Source: Mermis nigrescens
Lineage: Eukaryota > Nematoda > Enoplea > Mermithida > Mermithidae
Assembly (NCBI GenBank): GCA_036768485.1
Contig: JAVLUZ010000253.1
Location: 80,469 to 144,468, forward strand
Reading direction: 5' to 3'
Length of the DNA stretch: 64,000 nt
Under the pieces are notes generated by a model that saw only the letters and a program-made list of their open reading frames with translations, was not told the DNA's origin and did not search any database. Each line of letters begins with the position of its first letter. Positions within the stretch are counted from its first letter, which is position 1. Positions 33,759 through 42,194 of the stretch are shown in pieces. The translations under genes and the position numbers were made by a program.

Positions 33759-34092
33759 GAGACAAGAAATGATTTAGAAAAAAATGACAAATTAGTTGAT
33801 ATTTGGAGTTATTTTGTTACAATAATGAAGAATTATTTTCACTGGTGGAAACGCATTCATCGTAATGATATTATAGCTGAAATAAAAAATTTGTTGCTCA
33901 ATGAAATCTAAAAAATCCTATTTAGTGACTATTCTGTGCGTATACTAACCCTTGCAGCGTTTCTCGCATCACTGTATATATTCCCTTTGTCCTTAATGTT
34001 TATCAATTTTTATACTAACCCCTCTTAACTTTATTGTCAAGCGCCCCTTCTCTTCATGGAGCGAACCGAATTTCTCTAATAATAAATAAAAC

Positions 34093-34149
34093 ACACAAAC
34101 ACTCACACTCACACACTCACACACGCACACACACACACACACACACACA

Positions 34150-34201
<52 letters not shown>
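34093..34201 (+). repeat. (AC)n microsatellite at the LINE-A 3' end
   Basis: About 110 bp of almost pure CA/AC with CACT/CACG interruptions at its left. It directly follows the LINE-A 3' terminus (TAATAATAAATAAAACACAC). The minus-strand frame of repeated Cys-Val is an artefact. Confidence 0.95.
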
Positions 34202-34204
<3 letters not shown>

Positions 34205-34412
34205 TTTTAATGCTGCTCATATAAGACCACATGAATTACAGTCTGTTTCTAGAAACCTTGTGCATGGATTGCAATTTTTGAGTCAATGCAAATGGATAGC
34301 AAAAGAATTCAAACTTAAGCTGCAATCACGATACTGTGGTGCATAGCAATTGATAAGCATATAAAATTTTATTAGGTTAAACTGCATTACATACAGTAGG
34401 CTATCTAGAAAT
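34202..34412. other. Non-coding spacer before Merlin
   Basis: No gene seen. CTGTTTCTAGAAACCTTGTG at 34243-34262 is partly mirrored by ACACAAGGTTTCGTGAAACAG at 36965-36985, outside the Merlin target duplication. This may be a pre-existing repeat at the target. Confidence 0.4.
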
Positions 34413-34421
34413 CACTTTTGT

Positions 34422-36919
34422 CGATCTACAACGTTTTGACGCCGCCGTTTTGGCGCCAGCAACATATAAATTATTCTAATTAAATCAATTTTGAAGCAAT
34501 TTCAAAATAAATTATTTATTCAGAAAGCAGGTTCTACAAGCTACAAAATAGGATATTGTTCTTTTCGATTCGATGAGTATTCATTTGTGTACGACTGAAA
34601 ATTGTAGAAAATCCAGTGTATTTTTAGATGCATCGGCTAAAGACGATTTTGGGGGGGCATGCAAAAGTATAGTCAATGTTGAAGTATATACCATTGTTCC
34701 GCGACGCTCAGTGAGAACAATGGCGAGGTTGGACGAAGGTCAGCGCATGTCAATAAATGAGAACAAAAGAAACTGGGTCGCGCATCCGCGATTCGGGTTA
34801 ATTTAGCATTCGATTTCAAACTTCGAATTCGCAAAATCATCGATTTTAAATGTTACCTTCAAATTCAGCGCATTTTTTGCAGCAAGATGGTATAAAATTT
34901 AATTGAAAAATATGAAGTTTAAGAATCACTTTTTATTTATGTACGCACTCAGAACTAATTAATCGAAATTGTTGTGCAACTAATAGCTAAATTGGGAATC
35001 GTTTTCATAAATTTACGTCAGATTATTTCGACCAGGATATGTACTGTTGTTTTTATGACATCTTGAGACAATGGCTCCTCCAAAACAAAAATGAATGTTT
35101 ACGATAAAGCAGTAGTCAGTCTCATTTTATTCCTAAGTGCATATGTGTGCGGCAGCCATGGATTTTTCGCAGAGTATTACCCGTATGAGAGCAACTCTAA
35201 TAGCTACTGCAGTGCATACATTTTTGATAAATAATAATCTTATAAGAAGCTTCAAGACATGTGACTTTTGCGACAACGATTGCAGGATTGAAAGCAAAGG
35301 AGCAAGAAATTCGGAGGCGACATGGAGATGTAAAGACAGGCGATGCCGAAAACGATATTCTATTCGTTTTGGATCATTTTTTTGGCAGTTCGATGCGCCG
35401 TTATCCAAAATTTTGCAAGTTATCGTAGCATGGCTGTTGAAATATCCGACCAATGCCATTGTGCGGGAAACCGAACTTTGCAAAGACACCGTGACTTTGA
35501 TTTTAAACGAGGCTAGGGATCTAATTCGCGCATGGATCGAAGAAAATGGCCAAAAAGTTGGCGGCCCTGGGCATGTCATCGAAATCGACGAATCTGCATT
35601 TGGTCGTAGAAAATATAACCGTGGCAGGCTAAGGCGCACAAGGTGGGTGGTTGGCGGTATTGATCGGGACACAAAAGAAACTTTCTTCGTTCGCGTCCCA
35701 AATCGAAATGCGGAGACGTTGCGCCAAATCATTATTGATAATGTTCAACCGGGATCAGCGATAAACACGGATTCGTGGAGAGGCTACAACTTGAATGGAT
35801 TGAATTATATTCATCATAAAATTAATCATTCCAGACACTTTGTCGACCCTCAAAATCGTGCTATCCATACGCAAAATATCGAATCTCAATGGTCGAAAGC
35901 AAAGCGCGACCTTCGTCGAAGAGTTGGCCGCATGAACACTGCTACATACGAAAGCTACTTAGTTGAATGGATTTGGCGTAGCAGATTTCAGAGCATCGAC
36001 GAGCTATTCCAGGACTTTTGTCAAGCTGCCTCCGATTTGTACAATATTCAGTGACAGATCATTTAATTTCTTTCAATGGACGTCAGAAATCCGTATTATT
36101 TTTATAATTGTTTCACGGACAGAATGTAATAAAATTCCTTTAAAAGCATTTTAATTTCAACTTGAAGGCTCTAAATTTATCATAGATAATTCAAATTTAA
36201 ACTAAAGCAGAAAAGAATATGGTTCTACATTGAGGTATACATCCTATAATGTATCAGACGCTTTTTTCTATATAATCACTTCCTCTTAAAAACATTTAAT
36301 TGAAGTTGTCAATCTAAACCTGATCTTTCTGTGTTCAACTCCTTCGAGAAGATCTTAAAGATAAGAATTATAGATTTTCGCCCAGATAATGTTTAAGAAA
36401 AAGACAACAAGCGCAAAATACAAGTTATGTATGTGAATAAAAAGTGATTTTAAAACTTTATATTTTTCAATTAAATTTTATATCATCTTGCTGCAAAAAA
36501 TGCGCTGGATTTGAAGGTAACATTCAAAATCGATGATTTTGCGAATTCGAAGTTTGAAATCGTATGCTAAATTAACCCGAATCGCGGATGCGCGACCCAG
36601 TTTCTTTTGTACTCATTTATTGACATGCGCCGACCCTCGTCCAACCTCGCCATTGTTCTCACTGAGCGTCGCCCGAACAATGGTATATACTTTAACGTTG
36701 ACTATACTTTTGCATGCCCCCCCAAAATCGTCTTTAGCCGATGCATCTAATTAATCACTAAATTCGAAGATATTCTTAAATTAATTTATACCATCACGTA
36801 GACTATTGAATGGGCTTTCAGAATCTGTATTATACTTTAATCATAAATGAAATGTAAATTATTAATAATATTACACAGAGTGTGGCGCCAAAACGGCGAC
36901 GCCAAAACGTCCCATTCCG
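34422..36919 (+). mobile_element. Merlin-type DNA transposon, complete
   Basis: 2.5 kb element with 9-bp target duplications CACTTTTGT at 34413-34421 and 36920-36928; Merlin elements make 8-9 bp duplications. The termini pair as CG-N7-ACGTTTTG-N-CG-N-CGCC then GTTTTGGCGCCA. Long inner inverted repeats, about 34620-34950 and 36420-36755, share TTTAGATGCATCGGCTAAAG-type and GGGTCGCGCATCCGCGATTC stretches. One intact transposase ORF lies between them. Structurally complete, unlike every other large element in the window. Confidence 0.9.
35158..36054 (+). CDS. Merlin transposase (IS1595/ISXO2-like DDE)
   Basis: 298 residues from the ATG at 35158, chosen for its strong context GCAGCCATGG; an in-frame ATG at 35143 is possible. 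N-terminal zinc ribbon (CDFCDNDC and WRCKDRRCRKRY), a helical linker with FDAPLSKILQVIVAWL, then the DDE catalytic domain: first D in VIEIDESAFGRRKYN, second D in INTDSWRGYN, E in IHTQNIESQWSKAK. The C-terminus has NTATYESYLVEWIWR, usual for this family. The protein would bind the inverted repeats and cut and paste the element in the nucleus. No frameshift or stop; length is normal for Merlin. It sits centrally between the TIRs with AT-rich flanks. The overlapping minus-strand frame at 35133-35732 is a shadow. Confidence 0.93.
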   Translation: MDFSQSITRMRATLIATAVHTFLINNNLIRSFKTCDFCDNDCRIESKGARNSEATWRCKDRRCRKRYSIRFGSFFWQFDAPLSKILQVIVAWLLKYPTNAIVRETELCKDTVTLILNEARDLIRAWIEENGQKVGGPGHVIEIDESAFGRRKYNRGRLRRTRWVVGGIDRDTKETFFVRVPNRNAETLRQIIIDNVQPGSAINTDSWRGYNLNGLNYIHHKINHSRHFVDPQNRAIHTQNIESQWSKAKRDLRRRVGRMNTATYESYLVEWIWRSRFQSIDELFQDFCQAASDLYNIQ

Positions 36920-36928
36920 CACTTTTGT

Positions 36929-38269
36929 AGCTGGTCAGTTGAGTGCTGAAAATTGATTTCTTAACACAAGGTTTCGTGAAACAGACTCACCGTGAAATAT
37001 ACTTATATGCTGTTTCCGAAGTTGACCGTCTGCTTCCGTTTTACTCATCGTTTCCGTTTCCGAATTTTACATCTGCCAGAATACACGAGAACATGATTTA
37101 AACTAACTGCAATCACAGTTTCTAATCAGTTGAAGTTTCATCTCAGGCAGTTTATGGAAGCTCGTTGCTGTTCATATATATTTCAGGAAAACTCGTCAGC
37201 GTATTGTTTACGAACATGGTAGATACTGTCTTTCTTCAAGTTTATTTTGCTAAATACATTTGAATTGTGTATTACACTTCTCTAGAGCTTTTGCAAAACG
37301 AGACTGAAACCTGCGGTTCCGTAAGATGGTCGAATTTTTTTTAAACTGTAAAAGAAGCCTGATAACAAATGTAAATAAAACTTGATTTTATGAAATTCGT
37401 ACCGTATGCTCATAAGCAAAATGTATTTTCCTCAGTACTTATCTATGTATCTCGAATCTTAAATAAGTTTCTACGGACGGAACTCTAGAAAGACTTAAAA
37501 AGTATGTAAATGTGATAAAAATGTCAACGTTAAGATTATTCACTAATGTCGAATATTATCTGCAACCAGAGTTGCGTGTTAGACATACACCAAAGTGCTC
37601 GATTCTCAGGGGTTTAGCCTTCTCCTCATACAGCACCTACAGCTTTCTTCTTATCGACCCCGAAGAATATAAAGATGGAATGGCTATGATCCAAACAGTT
37701 TGAAGGAGTGTGAACAAGTTTTCGATGAGTTCGACTCAAGGTGGAGTCAAACCCAGACATGCGCGTCGGGAGGGGGCCTGGTGGTCTAGACCCCAGAATG
37801 AAAAAATGGGAAATTCTCTGGAGTAAATGATGAAAAATGAAAGCTAAAAATGGATGAAGTGAAAATTTTCTCCAAAATTGCCTTACATTAACCAAAAACT
37901 TTGTAACGGCGTACATTTAATACTACTTCAGCGCTTATACCAGTTTTTGAAGTTATTTTGGCCCAAAAAAGCTCACTTTTTGACCCCCTCCCTTGATCAA
38001 AGTGACTGACCCCGTAGATCGGCCATGCTATGCATCTATGTTCAAACCCGGGTCAGAGATTCAAATGCAGAGAAATTTGAACTGAACTAAACTGAATTTT
38101 CTGCAAATATGTGTGAAGGAAATTTGATTGAATTAAATCAATCTGTTTTAAGTATGTAATCTCCTGTTGCAAAGTGATGTTTGGAAAAAACGAAAATTCG
38201 GAAACGGAAATGATGGGTAAAATCCGGAAACGGAAACGATGGGAAATCCGGAGACAAAAATGTAAATTG
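36929..38269. other. Non-coding stretch, no gene recognised
   Basis: About 1.3 kb with no recognisable domain. Short repeats of the type GTTTCCGTTTCCGAATTTTAC (37042) and CGGAAACGGAAACGATGGG (38225) occur in opposite orientation ~1.1 kb apart. 37740-38050 is unremarkable. Confidence 0.45.
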
Positions 38270-38705
38270 TGCACCCTGTTTCCGTCGGGGGTTCTCCGCC
38301 CTGAGGTGATTCAAAGTGCCGGAACCAGAGTTGCCCAAGTAGATCCCACCAGGGTTACCACCGCAATCCCGTTTCCGGAAAAATTTCTCCTATTTAAGGA
38401 TGGTCTTGAGGCTCGGACAGGGGTACCCCATTTTTACAAGTGATGCTCGCCTCAGGGGGTTCTCCACCCTGGAATTATTCGAAGTGCTCTTACCGGGGTT
38501 CCCTAAGTAGGGCCCATCAGGGTGAACAACCCCGGTCCCGTTTTCGACGAAATTTCTCACACTTAATGATGGTTTTGGGGCTCGGAAACAGTGTTTACCC
38601 CATTTTAACATGTGATGCTCACCCCGGTTCCGTCAGAAGTTTCTCCACCCTGGGGGTGGTTCCAGCTAAATTCTCACACTTCAGAGCGGTTTGGGGGCTC
38701 GGGAG

Positions 38706-38969
38706 CACACCTGTAAGTAGGGGGTTGGGGGGTATGCACTCTCTCGAGAAACCAAATTACCCCCCCCCCATAATCAAAAAACTCCCCAGAATTCAATTTT
38801 TGAATTTTTTGTTTTTTTCGCACGCAATTTTTTGACGCCAATGGATAGTACTCGATGAGAAACGTTGAAAAATGGTGTTATTCCGCCATACCACCATTCA
38901 TTCATAAGGCAATTTTTTGATCTTTGAAAAATCTCTTTCCCCCAAGAATTTTGATGCTGCCCACGTATG
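38706..38969 (+). mobile_element. hAT-like MITE hM, copy 4
   Basis: Inserted in the third unit of the 170-bp repeat. Flanks CTCGGGAG (38698-38705) and CTCGAGAA (38970-38977) agree at 6 of 8 positions. Ends CACACCTG and GCTGCCCACGTATG. The core GCCAATGGATAGTACTCGAT is intact. Confidence 0.8.
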
Positions 38970-39091
38970 CTCGAGAAGCACCTCATTTTCACATGTGATG
39001 CTCACCCTAATTTTTCCGTCGGGAATTTTTCTTCCCTGGGGGTGGTTCAAAGTGCCGGGGTTCCCAAGTATGGCCTATCAGGGTGAAAATC

Positions 39092-39251
39092 TCATATGGG
39101 CGTGGGGGATTGGGGGAGGGAGTTCGTACCCCTCCCTTAGAAGTTGAAACTCTCTCTAGATTACTGTAGACACTCCACAATTCTATTTTTAGAAAAAGTT
39201 TTGGTGATTTCCTGACCCCACTCCCCAGAATTTTCTTGCTGCCCACGTATG
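39092..39251 (+). mobile_element. MITE hM, short subfamily
   Basis: 160 bp with hM-type ends (CATATGGGCGTGGGGG and CTGCCCACGTATG) but a different, shorter interior: TTGAAACTCTCTCTAGATTA, TGTAGACACTCC, TTTGGTGATTTCCTGACCCC. It shares this interior with 62845-62997. Inserted in the fourth unit of the 170-bp repeat at GTGAACA; the flanks show a degraded duplication. Confidence 0.7.
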
Positions 39252-39643
39252 GTGAACACTCCCCAGTCCCGTTTTCAACAAATTTCTCCCACTCAAGGGT
39301 GGTTTTTGGGACTCGAAAACGGGGTACCTTATTTTTACATATGATGCCTCCCGCTTCCATTAGGGGAAAACGGACCTTGCGGATGGTTCAAAGTGCCGGG
39401 GTTTCCCAAGAGGAGCCGATCAAATTCAACAATCCAACCCCGTTCCGACCAAATTACTCCCACTTAAGAGTGATTTGGGCGCTCGGAAACGGGGCACCCC
39501 ATTTTACATATGATGCGCCCCCAGTTCCGTCGGGGTTTTCTCCACCCTGGGGGTTCAAAGTGTCGGAACCGGGATTCCTCAAGTAGACCTATCAAAGTGA
39601 ACCCTCCCAAACCCGTTTTCAACAAAATTTCTCGCGTACGGGT

Positions 39644-39946
39644 GAAAAGATACGGTTAAATGCGGTTATTAAGGTTTTCATCAATTTAACTCATAAAATA
39701 ACATTGCTGTCACAAAGGTTCTGATAACAAATCGTCTTGTGAATCCAAGAACGCAACTTAAAGTGGTCTACTGTAAAAATTGGCGCCGCAAGTTCAAATA
39801 ATCCGAATATGGTTATTTTAAACTCTGAGATATAGTCAATTAAATTTGTTGCACCAATTTTCGCAGCAGACCGTTTCAACTTGTATTTTTGGATTTAAAT
39901 AAATGTGTTCGAAAAAATAAACGTACATTATCTTTTCCTTAACAAC
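39644..39946. mobile_element. Inverted-repeat element W, copy 1 (left tip lost)
   Basis: Same 300-bp sequence as copy 2 at 40136 but with the left terminus truncated (begins GAAAAGATACGG). The right end TATCTTTTCCTTAACAAC is present. It lies in a ~480-bp tandem segment that includes part of a 170-bp repeat unit and recurs immediately after. The minus-strand frame MKRSAAKIGATNLID is present in both copies but short, with no known domain. Confidence 0.75.
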
Positions 39947-40135
39947 GCTACATACGGCTGGTTTCTGTCCTCGTAAGCAGGGTACCCCATTTTCATATGA
40001 TGCTCACCCTGGCTCCGTCAGGGTTTCTCTACCCTGGGGAGTTCAAAGTGTCGGAACCGGGGTTCCTCATGTAGACCTATCAAAGTGAACCCTCCCAAAC
40101 CCGTTTTCAACAAAATTTTTCACGTGACGGGTAAC

Positions 40136-40446
40136 GTTGTTTAGGAAAAGATACGGTTAAATGTGGTTATTACGGTTTTCATCAATTTAAGCCATAAAAT
40201 AACATTGCTGTCACAAATGTTCTGATAAAAAATCGTCTTGTGAATCCAAGAACGCAACTCAAAATTGCCTACTGTTAAAATTGGCGCCGCAAGTTTTAAT
40301 AACCCAAATATGGTTATTTTAAATTCCAAGATACGGTCAATTAAATTTGTTGCACCAATTTTTGCGGCAGACCGTTTCAACTTGTATTTTTGGATTTAAA
40401 TAAATGTGTTCGAAAAAATAAACGTACATATCTTTTCCTTAACAAC
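40136..40446. mobile_element. Inverted-repeat element W, copy 2
   Basis: 311 bp bounded by 18-bp TIRs GTTGTTTAGGAAAAGATA and the complement of TATCTTTTCCTTAACAAC (one mismatch). Inserted in a unit of the 170-bp repeat. Non-coding MITE of unassigned superfamily. Copies 1 and 2 are in direct repeat ~480-490 bp apart, probably from duplication of the whole segment and not from two insertions. Confidence 0.75.
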
Positions 40447-40790
40447 TCTACATACGGCTGGTTTCTGTGCTCGTAGGCAGGGTACCCCATTTTCATATGA
40501 TGCTCACCCCGGTCCCGTCAGGGGTTTTTCTACCCTGAGGATGGCTTAAACAAGGTTCCCAACTATAGCCCATCAGGCTGGACACGTCTAACCCCGTTTT
40601 CGACAAAATTTCTCCCACTTACGGGTGGCTTTGGGGCTTGGAAACGGGTTACCCTGTTCCTATACAATGATGCGCCTCCTTTTCCGTTTAGGGTTTTTCC
40701 GCCCTGGGGAGGGGGTTTTAAAGTGTTGGAACTCATTGCTAACCCCGTTTCTAGCAAAATTTCTCCTATATCATGTTGGTCTATAATGCC

Positions 40791-41214
40791 TTTTTTGGAA
40801 TGCCTTAACCCTTCTACTACAACTTGGATGTGTCCTTTTGCTACATCCAAACGACAAAAAAATTATTTTGGTCAATAGTTTGCTGCAAAGCGCGGATTTG
40901 AGCTAGACTCAGACAACAAAACCGCCCCATTCCCCTCCAATTTAGATTTGTATTTATTTTTGTGGACCCCAGAAGGTAAATGCATTAATTCGGCACAAAA
41001 GAAATAACGTAACTAAAGAGCTAAATAATGGAATTTGGTAGACCGGCGCGATAAATTGTGGCAATAGGAAAGATTAACAGACTCACTTATTTAACATTTC
41101 ACAGTTGATTATATCAAATTACATTTACATTGTGATTCAATCGCACTTTAGAAGCAATATGTTTCTAGGTTTCTAATTCAATTCTCAGCACATATTGCAT
41201 AATTGCAGTGGTAC
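40791..41214. other. Non-coding spacer
   Basis: No gene, terminus or tandem repeat recognised between the 170-bp repeat and the GGTACC-rich segment. Confidence 0.4.
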
Positions 41215-41220
41215 TTTTCC

Positions 41221-41308
41221 ATTTTATATTAGGGGATTCGGGTACCCGGTTATACTCGGGTACCCGTTTTCTACTCAGGTACCCATTTGGGTACCCGCGT
41301 GCAGCTCT
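41221..41308 (-). mobile_element. hAT-like terminal fragment with GGTACC palindromes
   Basis: Four GGTACC palindromes in 65 bp (CGGGTACCCG types). Read on the minus strand the end is TAGAGCTGCACGCGGGTACC, resembling the tips and subterminal repeats of some hAT elements as I remember them. No partner terminus or transposase is visible nearby, so this is an orphan end. Confidence 0.4.
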
Positions 41309-41315
41309 AATACTA

Positions 41316-41560
41316 ACTGCAATTGTATTTAATGGTGTTTTGTTTTGTTATGATGAGCATTATAGCAAGCGAATCTGGCGTCAATTGGTTATTTCTAATA
41401 AAAGTCATCAGACTTTACATATAGGCTTTGTTCACTCAAGCTGAGCATTATAAGCTTGTTTTAAGCATAGGAGGGGAGTTTTACAAGCTCAATACAGCTG
41501 CTTCAATACCTAATTTTCAGTGTTCACTCAAGCTCGTTTTTATCTGTGTGACTTTCTCGT
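41316..41560 (+). mobile_element. Y-related repeat fragment
   Basis: Contains TGCAATTGTATTTAATGGTG and GTTTTGTTTTGTTATGATGAGC, similar to the interior of element Y at 27630, then AAAGTCATCAGACTTTACATA and AAGCATAGGAGGGGAGTTTTA, which recur in reverse at 61140-61300 and weakly at 50945-51010. Confidence 0.6.
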
Positions 41561-41573
41561 TCACGTTATGTCT

Positions 41574-41895
41574 ACCATTAGCAATAGAAACGTGTCCCAG
41601 GCGCCTCTTGAGTCTTTTGCGGATGAGAATGTCTCTTTCATCTCGCCGCTCCTGGAACAAACGCTCTTGAGCTCATTATGCTTCGGTACTCCATAGAGAC
41701 AAGCATACTGTTGCTGCTCCAGTGCTTTTACCTGCCAATCAGGACTCCCTTGTGTTGGATGGTCCTGAACAGGCTCGCAAAATGTTTGCAGCGCTTCCTG
41801 CCAATCAGAGCTCCCATAGGGACAATTCTGAGCAGGTTAACGATCCAGACGCTTCGATTTGTCCATTCAGCAGCTCTGAGCATGGCCGTTAAATA
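41574..41895 (+). pseudogene. Possible decayed coding segment, unrecognised
   Basis: Two stretches in different frames have non-random composition: STISNRNVSQAPLESFADE near 41575 and VLLPANQDSLVLDGPEQ near 41730, the latter with two LPANQ-type repeats. They would need a frame change near 41680. I recognise no family. It could be an ancient gag-like or cellular exon remnant, or chance. Confidence 0.2.
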
Positions 41896-42007
41896 CATTT
41901 ACTCTTTACAAGTGAAAAAATGATTCTCACAGGTGCAAAACACAAGCTTGAATCGCAATAGCACATAAAATAGTTTCAACAATGCTTGAGAAATGCAAAT
42001 TAGATAC

Positions 42008-42105
42008 ATTTTCCAAACTTTACAAAAAAATATTCCAAATTTTACAAAAAATATTCCAAACTTTACAAAAAATTTCCAAACTTTACAAAAAAATTTTAAA
42101 TACTG
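42008..42105 (+). repeat. ~21-bp tandem repeat TTCCAAACTTTACAAAAAATA
   Basis: Four to five units of TTCCAAACTTTACAAAAAAT with small length changes. Confidence 0.85.
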
Positions 42106-42194
42106 AAAATTTTTAGATCAATACTGATGACATGGATGAAGTTATGTGCTCATTGAGGTTTTTATGTAAAGATTTGCATATTAAAATTTGGCCT

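Larger units (their letters stand above)
30023..33911 (+). pseudogene. LINE-A ORF2: endonuclease + reverse transcriptase
   Basis: Starts in the same frame as the end of ORF1, after one TAG, with no further stop until 31972. APE endonuclease: VVTLNVGGFKN (~30090), LQETHFYN, GDFNFVED, SRIDRIYC. Reverse transcriptase: GKSPGSDGISAEFY, NWRPITLLNVDYKI, LSVDQKSAFD, then after frame changes near 31973-32010 GIRQGCPLSPILYV and NYADDTNF (~32170). Further frameshifts follow near 32260 and 32430. The C-terminal part has HALLDCERLRMFW (~33330), typical of the LINE C-terminal H/C region, and ends at TAA 33909 after removal of two later insertions in the reader's mind. Strongly AT-rich. Clearly a dead copy. 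Confidence 0.85.
28441..34092 (+). mobile_element. LINE-A (L1/Tx1-like non-LTR retrotransposon)
   Basis: Nearly full-length LINE: 5' UTR, ORF1 with zinc knuckle and NADAR domain, ORF2 with APE-type endonuclease and reverse transcriptase, a C-terminal H/C motif region, 3' UTR and a simple-repeat tail leading into (AC)n. RT style (NWRPITLLNVDYKI, GIRQGCPLSPI, YADDT) places it near the L1/Tx1 group. It carries two later insertions: a 5'-truncated LINE-B tail (33117-33249) and MITE hM (33512-33758). Several frameshifts and stops make this copy inactive. Confidence 0.85.
38270..40790 (+). repeat. ~170-bp tandem repeat, about nine diverged units
   Basis: Units run TGATGCTCACCCCGGTTCCG, TCTCCACCCTGGGG, GGTTCAAAGTGCCGGGGTTC, GCCCATCAGGGTGAACAACC, CCCGTTTTCGACAAAATTTC, TCCCACTTAAGGGTGGTTTT, GGGGCTCGGAAACGGGGTAC, CCCATTTTTACATA. 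Starts near 38270, 38442, 38612, 38996, 39341, 39509, 39999, 40500 and 40669. The array is broken by two MITE hM copies and two W copies. Open frames in it are not conserved between units. Confidence 0.8.

Noticed and set aside
33993..34232. Minus-strand frame rich in Cys-Val repeats
   Set aside because: Translation of the (AC)n microsatellite.
35133..35732. 199-codon minus-strand frame
   Set aside because: Shadow of the Merlin transposase on the other strand.
34240..36990. Outer inverted repeat (CTGTTTC...GAAACAG) as the true Merlin terminus
   Set aside because: The arms are unequally distant from the element and lie outside the matching 9-bp duplications.
38440..39586. Several 70-130 codon frames on both strands
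   Set aside because: They lie in the GC-rich 170-bp tandem repeat and its MITEs and are not conserved from unit to unit.
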